The notes: generated from the letters alone by a model not told the origin. DNA of 64,000 nt from Bacillus sp. E(2018) (GCF_005503015.1 NZ_SCOL01000001.1:1550001-1614000); one strand, 5' to 3'; numbered from the stretch's first letter, positions 33,000 through 42,035 are shown. Translations and numbers: made by a program.

Positions 33000-33233
33000 T
33001 TAAACAAGTGGATCGTCAATAGTTACAATCTTATCAATTGGTACTAAGAAGCGGTTTGCACCTTGAGCTAGGACAATAAAATCAGCCTGTACTTCAACAA
33101 CTGTTACATTTGATAAGTTAGGATTATCATCTGCAAATTGTGGGTCTAGTACATAAACAAGATCCAATGCTGTTGCAGCTCTAGCAGCTTGAATCAATCT
33201 CGCTCTTAAGTTTTGTGTTCCAAAAATCGCCAT
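33000..33233 (-). CDS. Small beta-barrel-like protein, single unit (b)
   Basis: A 77-residue protein of the repeat family. MAIFGTQNLRARLIQ corresponds to the TLRSRII start of the triple-unit protein. Later come NVTVVEVQADFIVLAQG and RFLVPIDKIVTIDDPLV. It lacks Cys. ATG 33233 follows AAGGGAG. No named family was recognised; the pattern suggests a strongly bent beta-sheet (LSm/DUF2642-like). It is divergent from the right CotZ-like gene, mirroring the arrangement at 12.8-14.1 kb. Confidence 0.7.
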   Translation of the reverse strand: MAIFGTQNLRARLIQAARAATALDLVYVLDPQFADDNPNLSNVTVVEVQADFIVLAQGANRFLVPIDKIVTIDDPLV

Positions 33234-33507
33234 ATAAATCTTTCTCCCTTCAGGAATAAAACAGCTAGCTAAAATTTGTACTAGCTTTATATATAGATAT
33301 GAAAAATTACAACTTGTGCATAGATGAATAGACTAGTAAAGCGCGGAAATTTTAAGGAGTTTATAAGAAAGGGCTAAAACCTATTTATAGAAGATTGGGC
33401 ATTAACTAGGTACATGTCTCATGCAAATACTAGCCTGCTTTAATATAGTATATTAACCCTGATGAAACGGTCAGGTACATGTATCTAATCTATAAGGAGG
33501 CAATTTA

Positions 33508-33888
33508 ATGTCTAGCCTATTTAAAGGATCTTGCTGTGGTGGAAACGGAGAAGCTGCAGGTGGATCACGGTCTAAATGTAAATCTTGTGTATGTGAGTTG
33601 TTAAATACAATCGCAAACACAAACGGTAATTTTTGCAACTTAGCAACTCAGCAAAGACTTCTGATTGTATTGAAAGGTGCTTCTACACCATTATCTCTTG
33701 GTGGAGAAACAACTCCAACAATCTTTACTCTACTTCGTTTTGACGAAGAAGGATGCTGTGCAGTATTCTCTTATCTAGATGCAACTACGGCTACAAACCA
33801 AACGTTTGTAATCGACTGTCGCTGCATTTGTGGTATCGTATGCGTACCACAAACTACTAACGGAAACGGCGCAGGAGCTCTAGGTTAA
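33508..33888 (+). CDS. CotY/CotZ/ExsY-like cysteine-rich spore surface protein (right copy)
   Basis: A 126-residue paralogue of the 12835-13200 protein. It has the N-terminal GSCCGGNG and KCKSCVCELLNTI Cys motifs. LLIVLKG is followed by PTIFTLLRFDEEGCCAVFSYLDATTATNQ and FVIDCRCICGIVCV, aligning with the CATLSLL and VDLDCFCAINC blocks of CotZ. ATG 33508 follows AAGGAGG. The upstream 270 bp contain two direct copies of AGGTACATGT. Cysteine-rich CotZ/ExsY proteins self-assemble into two-dimensional lattices; that property is inferred here. Confidence 0.78.
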   Translation: MSSLFKGSCCGGNGEAAGGSRSKCKSCVCELLNTIANTNGNFCNLATQQRLLIVLKGASTPLSLGGETTPTIFTLLRFDEEGCCAVFSYLDATTATNQTFVIDCRCICGIVCVPQTTNGNGAGALG

Positions 33889-33944
33889 TAGAGACTGCAA
33901 TTACCAAACGGTTTACCTTCCCATTGAGAGCAAGGTAAAACGTC

Positions 33945-33990
33945 AAAAAACCCCTTCGGAGCCCATTGTGAGCCTTCGAAGGGGTTTTTT
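33945..33990. terminator. Bidirectional terminator between the CotZ-like gene and fabI
   Basis: AAAAACCCCTTCG and CGAAGGGGTTTTT form a perfect stem with A/T runs on both sides. Confidence 0.9.
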
Positions 33991-33998
33991 TCAATATT

Positions 33999-34778
33999 TT
34001 ATCGTGCGATCGTGTTATAACCACTATCAACGTGAAGAATTTCTCCTGTGATTCCACGAGCCAAGTCACTCATCAAGAACAGTGCAGCATCGCCTACTTC
34101 TTCTTGTGTGTTCGCCTTTCTAAGTGGTGATTTTTCTTCGATCTCTTTTAATACAGAGTTGAAGTCACCGATACCTTTAGCAGCAAGCGTACGGATCGGT
34201 CCAGCTGAAATGGCGTTCACGCGAATTCCGTCTTTACCTACGTCACTTGCAAGATACTTCACACTTGCGTCTAATGATGCTTTAGCTACACCCATAACGT
34301 TGTAGTTCGAAACCACTCTTTCTCCACCAAGGTATGTTAGCGTAACGATACTTCCGCCTTCTGTCATTAGTGGACGAGCTTCTTTAACTACAGCAGTCAA
34401 GGAATACGATGAAATATTATGAGCAAGAAGGAACCCTTCGCGAGTTGTGTTTAAATACTCGCCTTTTAATTCTTCTGTGTTGGCAAAAGCGATACAATGA
34501 GCAAGTCCGTGGATCACGCCTACTTCTTCTTTTAATGTAGCAAAAGTCTTTTTAATTTCTTCATCATTCGTAATATCACATGGAAGTACGATTGAATCGT
34601 TTCTTCCAAGTGATTCTGCAAGATCTCGAACATTCTTCTCTAATCTTTCGCCAGCATATGTAAATACTAGGCGGGCACCAGCGTTTGAAAGAGATTGCGC
34701 AATTCCCCATGCAATACTTCTCTTATTTGCAACACCCATTACAACAAACGTTTTGTTTTCTAAGGATAGTTGATACAT
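33999..34778 (-). CDS. fabI: Enoyl-ACP reductase (NADH), FabI
   Basis: A 259-residue FabI, the last reductive step of type II fatty acid elongation. The N-terminal V-M-G-V-A-N-K-R-S-I-A-W-G-I-A is the FabI signature. The catalytic Tyr-x6-Lys is seen in SNYNVMGVAKASLDA, and the RVNAISAGPIRTLAAKGI loop follows. ATG 34778 follows GGGGAGGA; the longer frame lacks this. In B. subtilis fabI (yjbW) sits beside cotO and the cotZ cluster, the same relation to spore-coat genes as here. Confidence 0.95.
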   Translation of the reverse strand: MYQLSLENKTFVVMGVANKRSIAWGIAQSLSNAGARLVFTYAGERLEKNVRDLAESLGRNDSIVLPCDITNDEEIKKTFATLKEEVGVIHGLAHCIAFANTEELKGEYLNTTREGFLLAHNISSYSLTAVVKEARPLMTEGGSIVTLTYLGGERVVSNYNVMGVAKASLDASVKYLASDVGKDGIRVNAISAGPIRTLAAKGIGDFNSVLKEIEEKSPLRKANTQEEVGDAALFLMSDLARGITGEILHVDSGYNTIAR

Positions 34779-34879
34779 ATAAAGCTTCCTCCCCATCAAT
34801 CTGTTCATTTTATTTATTAGTAATTGTTATTAGTACCAAGTCCTAATTAGTATAACAGAAGTAGAGAGGATTTTCACTA

Positions 34880-35026
34880 TTAACCTTTACTCGTCTGAAT
34901 ATCTTTCACTTCAAAACCGCAAGAATCACAGCGATAGATCACATTTTGATTCGATTGAGCGATTAAGACCTCTTGATTTAGAGCGTGTTCTTTTCTGCAT
35001 TTAGGACAGTGAACAACTGGCATCAT
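34880..35026 (-). CDS. 48-residue zinc-ribbon protein
   Basis: A short ORF: ATG 35026 (a second ATG follows directly) is preceded by GGGAG, and TAA is at 34880-34882. The product begins MMPVVHCPKCRKEHALNQE, and a second pair occurs in YRCDSCGFEVKD. The two C-x-x-C pairs about 27 residues apart form a complete zinc ribbon. The function is unknown. It sits where B. subtilis has the thi operon between fabI and yjbQ. Confidence 0.72.
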   Translation of the reverse strand: MMPVVHCPKCRKEHALNQEVLIAQSNQNVIYRCDSCGFEVKDIQTSKG

Positions 35027-35109
35027 TATATTTCAACTCCCTATTTTTTATCGTACGCTTAGCATGCTCATTTTTATAATAATTTAGGACTTATGTTTTT
35101 AACGGCAAA

Positions 35110-35137
35110 CAAAAAACACTGACTTTAAAAGCCAGTG
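35110..35137. terminator. Terminator of the yjbQ-like gene
   Basis: CACTGACTTT and AAAGCCAGTG pair with one mismatch. A/T runs lie on both sides. Confidence 0.75.
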
Positions 35138-35148
35138 CTTTTTTAAAA

Positions 35149-36990
35149 TTAACCAAGTATTTGTCTCATCTGCAGCACTTGTTGCTTACTACCCGTCACA
35201 ACCATTTTGTCACCTAATAAAATCTCCGTGTCACCGTGCGGAACGATCGACTCTTTTCCTCGGTAGATCCGAACAATAATGCTATCACCAAGGAAAGGAA
35301 AGTTTCTTAAAGCGGTTCTGTGGTAGGCACTGTTTTCAACCAGAATTTCATTTAGACTATTATCTGACGTTGTAAGGATATCCACAACAGCTGGATTCTC
35401 TATTAACGCTTTTAGCAACACTTGAGAAGAAAAGTATACAGAATATACTTCAATTCCTTTATCTTTCAATGCATCTCTCTTTAATGGATTCTCAATTCGC
35501 GCGACGACTCGTTCTACACCTTCATCTTTTGCAATCAAAGCAAGGCTTTCATTCGTTTCATCGCTACCAGTTGCCAGCACAATAATATCTGTATCAAAAA
35601 CATTTTCTTGCATCAAGGTTGTTGTTTCATAATCATCCAATTCTTGAATTTTAAAGCTATCCAATTGCTTTTGATCTTTTTCTTCTTGTTTTGTGTGATA
35701 AAGACGATATTCGAACCGTGATTGATCAAGCTCTGTTATTAACGGTAAAGTAAATTGGTTCGCTCCAACAAATACAAGTTGTTCTTTCCCGACTTCTTCT
35801 TCCTCTTTTTTAGGAAACAGCTTTTTAAAGAAAATCGGCGTAATGATGGCGCTAATCACAGCGGTTAAGATCAATGCTGATGATGTACGAGCATCAATTA
35901 CATTGATTCTTTCTCCAATCTTTGCTGCTGCGATCACCAATGAAAGTGTAGAAGTTAATAAGAACCCTGCAGCCGTTACCGTTTTCCAGTCATACCATTT
36001 TCGTAGGTACAGAATAGGTAAAAACTTAGAAATAAGCAATGCGACCAATAATAACGGGATGAGCGCTAATGCTTTTGGATCCGCGAATATGGAACGAATA
36101 TCGAGCTCCACCCCTACCATTACGAAAAAGATAGGAATTAAAAATCCATATCCAAAAGAATCGAGTTTATGAACAAGTTGTTTATTGGGTGAAAGCAGAG
36201 AAACGAGAACACCAGCTAAGAAAGCACCTAATATGTTCTCAGCTCCTACGGATTCAGAAAGTCCGACCAAGACGATTATCAAAGTGAATACCGCTCTTGT
36301 ATCTAACTGTATCGTTCCTTTTGACATGGTATCTAAAAACGAACGATTTCTCATTTGTTTTCCGATGAAATACAAAAGAATACCCGCTGCAAAAAGAATA
36401 AGTAACAACCACATTCTGCTAGGATCTCCCGATTCCATTGAAACAAAGAGAGCAAGAAGGATCATGGTTACTAAATCAGCAATAACCGCTACTAGTAATA
36501 TAATTTGACCGATCGTCGTCTTAGAAAGCTTTTCTTCTTTTAGTGTAGGTACGACTACTCCTAGTGAGATGGTCGAAATAACTAACGTCATAAAGAACGC
36601 ACTCTCTGTAAATCCACCCCAAACAAATAAAAGGGATAATCCATACGACAAGATAAGTATGAAGAGAAAGATGATACTTGAAACAACAAGTCGATTCGGT
36701 TCTTTGTTTTCTTTCTTTTTCTTAGAATTAGATTCGCCCGCAAAGATACTGAAGTCAATTTCAAGTCCACTTAAAAACATTAAGAAAATAAAACCAAGTA
36801 CAGACAAGATCTCCAGCCATGCGTCAGAATGAACCACATCAAAACCGCTCTTTCCTAAAATAATTCCTACGATTATTTCAGCAACAACTACAGGTATGAC
36901 ACGCAACCTAAATTTGTTTAGCAGTATAGGAACAAAAAATGCTGTAAGAATGACTAATATTAATGAAGTAAACGATGCATGTTCTTCCAT
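35149..36990 (-). CDS. yjbQ: CPA2 monovalent cation:proton antiporter (YjbQ-like)
   Basis: A 613-residue CPA2 (KefB/GerN-type) antiporter. About 12-13 membrane segments fill the first 385 residues. A cytosolic TrkA-N-like domain (LVFVGANQFTLPLITEL, VLATGSDETNESLALIAKDEG) and a TrkA-C-like domain (about 540-613) follow. Size and domain order match B. subtilis YjbQ (614). In CPA2 proteins the TrkA domain binds nucleotides to gate ion flow. It probably exchanges Na+ or K+ for H+. Start ATG 36990 fits the first membrane helix. Confidence 0.93.
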   Translation of the reverse strand: MEEHASFTSLILVILTAFFVPILLNKFRLRVIPVVVAEIIVGIILGKSGFDVVHSDAWLEILSVLGFIFLMFLSGLEIDFSIFAGESNSKKKKENKEPNRLVVSSIIFLFILILSYGLSLLFVWGGFTESAFFMTLVISTISLGVVVPTLKEEKLSKTTIGQIILLVAVIADLVTMILLALFVSMESGDPSRMWLLLILFAAGILLYFIGKQMRNRSFLDTMSKGTIQLDTRAVFTLIIVLVGLSESVGAENILGAFLAGVLVSLLSPNKQLVHKLDSFGYGFLIPIFFVMVGVELDIRSIFADPKALALIPLLLVALLISKFLPILYLRKWYDWKTVTAAGFLLTSTLSLVIAAAKIGERINVIDARTSSALILTAVISAIITPIFFKKLFPKKEEEEVGKEQLVFVGANQFTLPLITELDQSRFEYRLYHTKQEEKDQKQLDSFKIQELDDYETTTLMQENVFDTDIIVLATGSDETNESLALIAKDEGVERVVARIENPLKRDALKDKGIEVYSVYFSSQVLLKALIENPAVVDILTTSDNSLNEILVENSAYHRTALRNFPFLGDSIIVRIYRGKESIVPHGDTEILLGDKMVVTGSKQQVLQMRQILG

Positions 36991-37139
36991 AAAACCTCCG
37001 TCGTTTCTTTAGATTATTGGTTTACTATAGTAAAGCAGAAAAAGAAATGTCAAACGATTATGCTCAAAATGATTTGCAAACCCACTGTTTTTAGGTAAGA
37101 TAATACATGTTATTGTTTTACTTTAAGGAGTCGGTCCAC

Positions 37140-38297
37140 ATGCAAAATAACCACAAGTCACCATGGCAGCAACTCGATTACAATCTTTTGTTTCTATTGT
37201 TCTTAATGGTCATCACGAGCTGTGTAGCCATTTATAGCGCGCAGATGATGGATCAATACGGCAGCAATTTCGTCATAAAGCAACTCGTTTGGTACTTTAT
37301 CGGTGGAATCGCTGTAGTCGGCGTTATGGTATTAGATTTCGATCAGTTTAGAAAATTATCTTGGTACGTATATGGGTTCGGTATCCTATTACTGCTTGGT
37401 ATTCTAGTCGCTCCTGAGAGCATCGTTCCAAATATCAATGGTGCGCAGAGCTGGTACAGATTCGGTCCTTTTGCATTGCAGCCTTCAGAGCTTGTAAAAG
37501 TGGCACTCGTTATCGCGATTGCCAACACAATTGCTACTCATAATGAGAAGTATATTGTTCGCTCTTTGCATGAAGACCTTTTATTGCTAGGAAAAATTGC
37601 TCTAATCGCTGGTTTCCCTACACTTTTAGTTCTGATGCAGCCTGACTTAGGTACGAGTCTTGTATTTATGGCGATTACAGGTAGTCTTTTACTAGTGTCT
37701 GGAATTAGGTGGAGAATTATTGTTATCCTTATTCTTTCCTTTATCTTGTTCATATCAATCCTAGTTTGGATATATTTTACCTTTCCACAATTTTTCGTGG
37801 ATCATATCCTTGATCAATATCAACTTAACCGTTTCTACGCTTGGCTTGAACCATATGAACATAAAGATGCAGGATACCATACAAGAAACGCATTACTTGC
37901 AATCGGAAGTGGAATGCTGTTTGGAAAAGGCTTTACAGAAGGTTCCGTTTATCTACCAGAAGCACAGACTGATTTTATCTTTTCCATCATTGGTGAGGAA
38001 TTTGGATTCTTCGGAACAAGTATCGTTATCTCTCTGTTCTTCTTGATGGTTTACAGAATGATCAATACCGCTCTAGAGAGTAATGAAGCTTTTGGAAGTT
38101 ATTTATGCGCAGGCGTAATTGGCATGCTAACTTTCCAGGTGTTTCAGAACATTGGTATGAACATTCAAGTTATGCCGATCACAGGTATTCCTCTACCCTT
38201 TATCAGTTATGGAGGAAGTTCGATTCTCGCTTACATGATAGCCTTTGGTCTCGTTCTAAACGTTCGATCGAGAACAACTAAATATATGTTTGAATAG
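37140..38297 (+). CDS. FtsW/RodA/SpoVE-family protein (extra paralogue)
   Basis: A 385-residue membrane protein of the SEDS family, peptidoglycan glycosyltransferases. Family motifs include NGAQSWYRFGPFALQPSEL, GSGMLFGKG, PEAQTDFIFSIIGEEFGFFG and the C-terminal MNIQVMPITGIPLPFISYGGSS. ATG 37140 follows AAGGAG. Size and the short N-terminus are closest to RodA-like members. Main ftsW, rodA and spoVE genes should be elsewhere, so this is an added paralogue between yjbQ and prpE; B. subtilis lacks one here. Cell-envelope or spore peptidoglycan work is inferred. Confidence 0.9.
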   Translation: MQNNHKSPWQQLDYNLLFLLFLMVITSCVAIYSAQMMDQYGSNFVIKQLVWYFIGGIAVVGVMVLDFDQFRKLSWYVYGFGILLLLGILVAPESIVPNINGAQSWYRFGPFALQPSELVKVALVIAIANTIATHNEKYIVRSLHEDLLLLGKIALIAGFPTLLVLMQPDLGTSLVFMAITGSLLLVSGIRWRIIVILILSFILFISILVWIYFTFPQFFVDHILDQYQLNRFYAWLEPYEHKDAGYHTRNALLAIGSGMLFGKGFTEGSVYLPEAQTDFIFSIIGEEFGFFGTSIVISLFFLMVYRMINTALESNEAFGSYLCAGVIGMLTFQVFQNIGMNIQVMPITGIPLPFISYGGSSILAYMIAFGLVLNVRSRTTKYMFE

Positions 38298-38300
38298 CAC

Positions 38301-38326
38301 CTGATATTTATCAGGTGTTTTTCTTT
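38301..38326 (+). terminator. Terminator of the RodA-like gene
   Basis: CACCTGATA and TATCAGGTG with loop TT are followed by TTTTTCTTTT. Confidence 0.85.
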
Positions 38327-38364
38327 TGCCTTTGAAGTATCCTAATGATTGTGAGGTGATTGAC

Positions 38365-39105
38365 ATGAAATTTGATATTATCGGTGACATTCATGGATGT
38401 TTTAAAGAATACAAAGAACTTGTAAAGAAACTTGGATACGAATGGAAAAACAGTCTTCCTGTACATAAAGACAACCGAAAACTCGTATTTTTAGGTGATT
38501 TGATGGATCGTGGACCAGAATCAGTAAAAGTAATGGAACATGTCTATGAACTTGTACAAAATAATCTCGCCCTATACTCACCAGGTAATCATTGCAACAA
38601 GCTGTATCGATATTTTTTAGGACGAAACGTTCAAATCAAACATGGTCTAGAGACTACTGTTGCAGAACTTCATGCGCTCTCACATGTTGAAAGACAAAAA
38701 GTGAGAGACCAATTTTGCACACTTTATGAAAATGCTCCTCTTTATCTGCATCTTGATCACGGTAAGTTAGTCGTTGCTCATGCTGGCATTCGAGAAGATT
38801 TTGTTGGGCAATTTCATAACAAAGTGAAAACCTTTGTCTTATATGGAGACATTACTGGAAAATCAAATCCTGACGGAACCCCTGTACGAAGAGATTGGGC
38901 AAAAAAACATTCTGGAAAAATCACCATCGTCTATGGACATACTCCTGTTGAAGAAGTGCGTCATGTTCAAAACACTTGGAACATTGATACAGGATGTGTT
39001 TTCGGTGGTAAGTTAAGCGCGCTTCGGTATCCAGAAATGGAGTCGCTAAGTGTTCCGTCGAGCATGCCCTATGTTCCTGAAAAATTCCGGTCTTTCGACG
39101 ATTAA
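38365..39105 (+). CDS. prpE: Bis(5'-nucleosyl)-tetraphosphatase PrpE
   Basis: A 246-residue metallophosphatase. The three metal-binding motifs are G-D-I-H-G-C (residue 7 on), G-D-L-M-D-R-G-P and G-N-H-C, and two further His lie in [10 protein letters not shown] and YGHTPVEE. B. subtilis PrpE (244) hydrolyses diadenosine tetraphosphate and dephosphorylates phosphotyrosine, with an effect on spore germination. ATG 38365 follows GTGAGGTG. The gene order before rluD/ppnK matches B. subtilis yjbP. Confidence 0.93.
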   Translation: MKFDIIGDIHGCFKEYKELVKKLGYEWKNSLPVHKDNRKLVFLGDLMDRGPESVKVMEHVYELVQNNLALYSPGNHCNKLYRYFLGRNVQIKHGLETTVAELHALSHVERQKVRDQFCTLYENAPLYLHLDHGKLVVAHAGIREDFVGQFHNKVKTFVLYGDITGKSNPDGTPVRRDWAKKHSGKITIVYGHTPVEEVRHVQNTWNIDTGCVFGGKLSALRYPEMESLSVPSSMPYVPEKFRSFDD

Positions 39106-39108
39106 AAA

Positions 39109-39146
39109 AAGAGGAGTGTTCAGCCTTTAGGCAGCACTCCTCTTTT
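39109..39146. terminator. Bidirectional terminator between prpE and rluD-type gene
   Basis: AAAGAGGAGTG and CACTCCTCTTT pair around a 16-base interval with partial inner pairing; T-runs lie on both strands. Confidence 0.85.
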
Positions 39147-39156
39147 TGTGTGAACA

Positions 39157-40056
39157 TTACCGGTGTTTCCAAAGTTTTTTCATATCTTGAGGTAAATCAG
39201 CAACTAACATAATGCATTCTTCTGTAAATGGGTGTATGAACGAGGTTTTCTCACTATGCAAAGCCTGACGCTCAAGCATTTCTAATGTCCCGCCATACAA
39301 ATCATCTCCTATTAAAGGGTGGCCGATTGACGACATATGTACTCTTATCTGATGAGTTCTTCCAGTTTCTAATCGTAAGGACACAACAGAAAAGTTTGAA
39401 TTCTTAACAAAATCCAGCTTTTCGTAATGCGTGATCGAGCGCTGACCACCTTCACTTACCATTCTTTCAATGATACTCTCTGGTTTTCTAGCAATCGGTT
39501 GGTCAATCGTTCCTCTTTCATCTTTTAATTCACCATGTACAAATGCAATATATTCCCTCTTTATCACTTTATCTTTTTGCTGTTTGGACATGAGTGAATG
39601 TGCGAATCGATGTTTAGCTATCAATACTATCCCTGATGTATCTTTATCTAATCGGTTTACAGCATGAAAGGTACTAGAAATATTGTTTTCTTGATAATAA
39701 TATAGAATGGCTGAAGCGAGTGAACCATTCGGCTGATAAAGTGATGGAATGGTCGGCATCCCAGCAGGTTTATGAACCGCAATAAAATGGTGATCTTCAT
39801 AAAGAATGTCTAAAGGGATATTCTCTACTTCCATTGAAGAGCTCTTAGTTTCTGGAGGAAACCATACTGTGACCTCGTCACCGCCATTAAGTTGAGTCCT
39901 TACCGTTACTTCATTTTTGTTCACAAAAAGAGCGCCGCCGTGAAACTTAATATCGGTCAGCGCTGCTTTAGAAATCTGTTTCTTTTTTAAATACTCCCTT
40001 AAAAGAACGGGAGCTTCTTCATTTTGTACATGCCATGTAATTGTAAATGTATTCAT
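39157..40056 (-). CDS. yjbO: RluA/RluD-type pseudouridine synthase (YjbO-like)
   Basis: A 299-residue pseudouridine synthase of the RluA family, modifying 23S rRNA or tRNA. An N-terminal S4-like RNA-binding region (LREYLKKKQISKAALTDIK) precedes the catalytic domain. The active Asp is in NRLDKDTSGIV. The C-terminal GRTHQIRVHMSSIGHPLIGDDLYGG is the family signature. ATG 40056 follows GGAG; the longer frame overlaps ppnK and is rejected. It starts 1 bp after the ppnK stop, so the two are translated together as in B. subtilis. Confidence 0.93.
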   Translation of the reverse strand: MNTFTITWHVQNEEAPVLLREYLKKKQISKAALTDIKFHGGALFVNKNEVTVRTQLNGGDEVTVWFPPETKSSSMEVENIPLDILYEDHHFIAVHKPAGMPTIPSLYQPNGSLASAILYYYQENNISSTFHAVNRLDKDTSGIVLIAKHRFAHSLMSKQQKDKVIKREYIAFVHGELKDERGTIDQPIARKPESIIERMVSEGGQRSITHYEKLDFVKNSNFSVVSLRLETGRTHQIRVHMSSIGHPLIGDDLYGGTLEMLERQALHSEKTSFIHPFTEECIMLVADLPQDMKKLWKHR

Positions 40057-40057
40057 A

Positions 40058-40852
40058 TTAATCTCCAACGAACGATTCTTTAACTCTTTTCCAGAATGGA
40101 AAAGGACGAAAGCGAGCAAAACGAATCTTTTCTTCAGCTACTCGATATTGTATCGACTTTACTTTTTTCTGAACTAAGAACCGATGGTCGATCGTAATAT
40201 GGAAATCTACATCGTTTACGGGTTTTAGTATACACGTATGATGCTGTGGCAGAACGAGCGGTGAACCTATCGTTCGGAAAACTCGATTGTTTATAGAAGC
40301 CATTTCTGATAATTGTATGGATGCAAGGGACGGGTGGATGATCGCTCCACCGAGTGCTTTATTATACGCTGTACTTCCTGAAGGAGTTGAAATACAAAGG
40401 CCGTCACCTCTGAATGTTTCAAATTTTTCTCCTTTGATCTCTACATCCATGACGAGAGATCCTTCCACACTTTTAACCGTACATTCATTTACAGCAAGAT
40501 ATCTCTTCTCATCTAACCCATCAATATACCTAACCGTAACTTCAAGTAAAGGATATTCAACAATTTGAAAAGGTGTTTTCGCGATATGTATGACAAGCTT
40601 TTCCACCTCTTCAGGCAACCAGTCCGCAAAAAAGCCAAGGTGTCCGGTATGAACACCAACAAAAGCTGTTTTGTCGATGCGGTGTACATAATGATGGAAT
40701 GCATGAAGTAAAGTTCCATCACCACCAACTGTTATCACAATCTCAGGCTCTTCTTCTTCATAAACCAATTCAAATTCTTCAAGATATGCCCGAATTTTTC
40801 CCGTTAAGATATTGGATTTATTATCTCCTTTTGATACGATGGCAAATTTCAT
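40058..40852 (-). CDS. ppnK: NAD kinase
   Basis: A 264-residue NAD kinase that forms NADP. The G-G-D-G-T-L-L motif (about residue 43) holds the catalytic Asp, N-E-C-T-V-K is the NE/D motif and [23 protein letters not shown] is the third signature. ATG 40852 follows GAGAGA. The order yjbO-ppnK-relQ-yjbL is as in B. subtilis. Because RelQ and NAD kinase are co-transcribed, nucleotide alarm and NADP supply may be linked. Confidence 0.96.
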   Translation of the reverse strand: MKFAIVSKGDNKSNILTGKIRAYLEEFELVYEEEEPEIVITVGGDGTLLHAFHHYVHRIDKTAFVGVHTGHLGFFADWLPEEVEKLVIHIAKTPFQIVEYPLLEVTVRYIDGLDEKRYLAVNECTVKSVEGSLVMDVEIKGEKFETFRGDGLCISTPSGSTAYNKALGGAIIHPSLASIQLSEMASINNRVFRTIGSPLVLPQHHTCILKPVNDVDFHITIDHRFLVQKKVKSIQYRVAEEKIRFARFRPFPFWKRVKESFVGD

Positions 40853-40866
40853 TCTCTCTCCATCCT

Positions 40867-41514
40867 TTATGATCCTAAATTAGTTTCATTGGATTTATCA
40901 TTGCGTTCCAAAAACACAAGCTGAGCTTCTTGAATTTCCCCTTTGATCTGAGACATCTCTTCGTCTAATCTGTTTGCAGCTTCTGCCGCTCTTTGTAATC
41001 TTTGACGAATATCTTCTGGAATTTGTCCCTGATATTTATAGTTCATAGAGTGTTCGATTGTAGCCCAAAAATTCATAGCTAGTGTTCGGACTTGCACTTC
41101 TACAAGAATCTTCTTTTCTCCATCCAATACTTGAACGGGGTATTCGATAACGATGTGGTACGAACGATAACCACTTGGTTTTTTGTGTGTGATATAGTCG
41201 CGTTCTTCAACAATCGTAAAATCATTACGCTGCCTGAGAAGATTGATTACTGTCTTTATATCATCAGTAAATTGACACATGATTCGAAGTCCCGCTAAAT
41301 CTTGAATTTCCGTTTCTAAATGTTGATCGGGAATGTTTTTTTGATAAGCCTTGTTCACGATTGACTTAATGGGTTTCACTCTTCCAGTAACAAACTCAAT
41401 CGGACAATGCTGATTTGACTTTTCAAATTGCTCACGCATTCCTCTGAATTTAATCTTAAGCTCATCAACAGCTTGCTTGTACGGAATTAACAGTGCTTCC
41501 CAGTCCATACTCAT
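40867..41514 (-). CDS. relQ: Small alarmone synthetase RelQ
   Basis: A 215-residue single-domain (p)ppGpp synthetase. Synthetase motifs include [12 protein letters not shown], the G-loop [11 protein letters not shown] and [24 protein letters not shown] with E and H residues of the active site. There is no hydrolase (HD) domain, as expected for RelQ (B. subtilis YjbM, 211). The C-terminal helix (about 170-205, [23 protein letters not shown]) is the tetramer interface. ATG 41514 overlaps the yjbL stop by 4 bp (ATGA). Confidence 0.95.
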   Translation of the reverse strand: MSMDWEALLIPYKQAVDELKIKFRGMREQFEKSNQHCPIEFVTGRVKPIKSIVNKAYQKNIPDQHLETEIQDLAGLRIMCQFTDDIKTVINLLRQRNDFTIVEERDYITHKKPSGYRSYHIVIEYPVQVLDGEKKILVEVQVRTLAMNFWATIEHSMNYKYQGQIPEDIRQRLQRAAEAANRLDEEMSQIKGEIQEAQLVFLERNDKSNETNLGS

Positions 41515-41909
41515 TGGGCTTTTTCCTCTGTTCCAAAAACCTTGATCACTTCGTCTTCCATCTGTTGCCCATAATTAGCATTTCCTTGTATATTGTCTGT
41601 TAAAAATTCCATTTCTCTAGAGAAAGCAGTAAGTTCAAGCTCTTCTCTTTTTTCATTTAGAACAACGAAAGCGGCATCTTTTTGAAGAGCATTTTTCACT
41701 TCGTTCCAATGTTTATTTTCGATGGAGATGTAGATAAATCCATCTTTATCCTCAAGAACATAGATAAATGCTAATCCATCAGAATCGACGAGCATTCTTT
41801 CACTGTCTTTCCAGTCAGAAATTTCTGTGTTCCATTCATTCTCAATAAGCAAAATGAGCTTATTTTCTTTCCATGCAGTTGACTGCACATTCAATCGTCG
41901 TGGCATCAT
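41511..41909 (-). CDS. yjbL: YjbL-like protein
   Basis: A 132-residue protein of unknown function, matched to yjbL by size and its place before relQ. It has no signal peptide or membrane segment. The sequence is acidic with alternating strands (ENKLILLIENEWNTEISDWKDS, GFIYISIENKHW). ATG 41909 follows AGGAGG. B. subtilis YjbL (122) also has no assigned role. The tail ends [10 protein letters not shown]. Confidence 0.8.
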   Translation of the reverse strand: MMPRRLNVQSTAWKENKLILLIENEWNTEISDWKDSERMLVDSDGLAFIYVLEDKDGFIYISIENKHWNEVKNALQKDAAFVVLNEKREELELTAFSREMEFLTDNIQGNANYGQQMEDEVIKVFGTEEKAQ

Positions 41910-42035
41910 GTTAACAACCTCCTGTTTCTTCTTTTTTAGTGTAACACAAAATGGGTGTTTAATAAGAAATTGAGGTGCACGAATCGCTATGAGATAATAA
42001 GTTTACTCAAGTAAAGTTACAGGGGGATAAACGAA

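Noticed and set aside
10600..34000. Prophage or mobile island
   Set aside because: No integrase, transposase, capsid or attachment-site repeat was found. The tRNA-Val gene is intact and no second copy of its 3' end was seen in the window.
37074..37104. SigA promoter for the RodA-like gene (TTGCAA...GATAAT)
   Set aside because: The spacer is 19 bp and the -10 is weak, so it is not listed as a feature.
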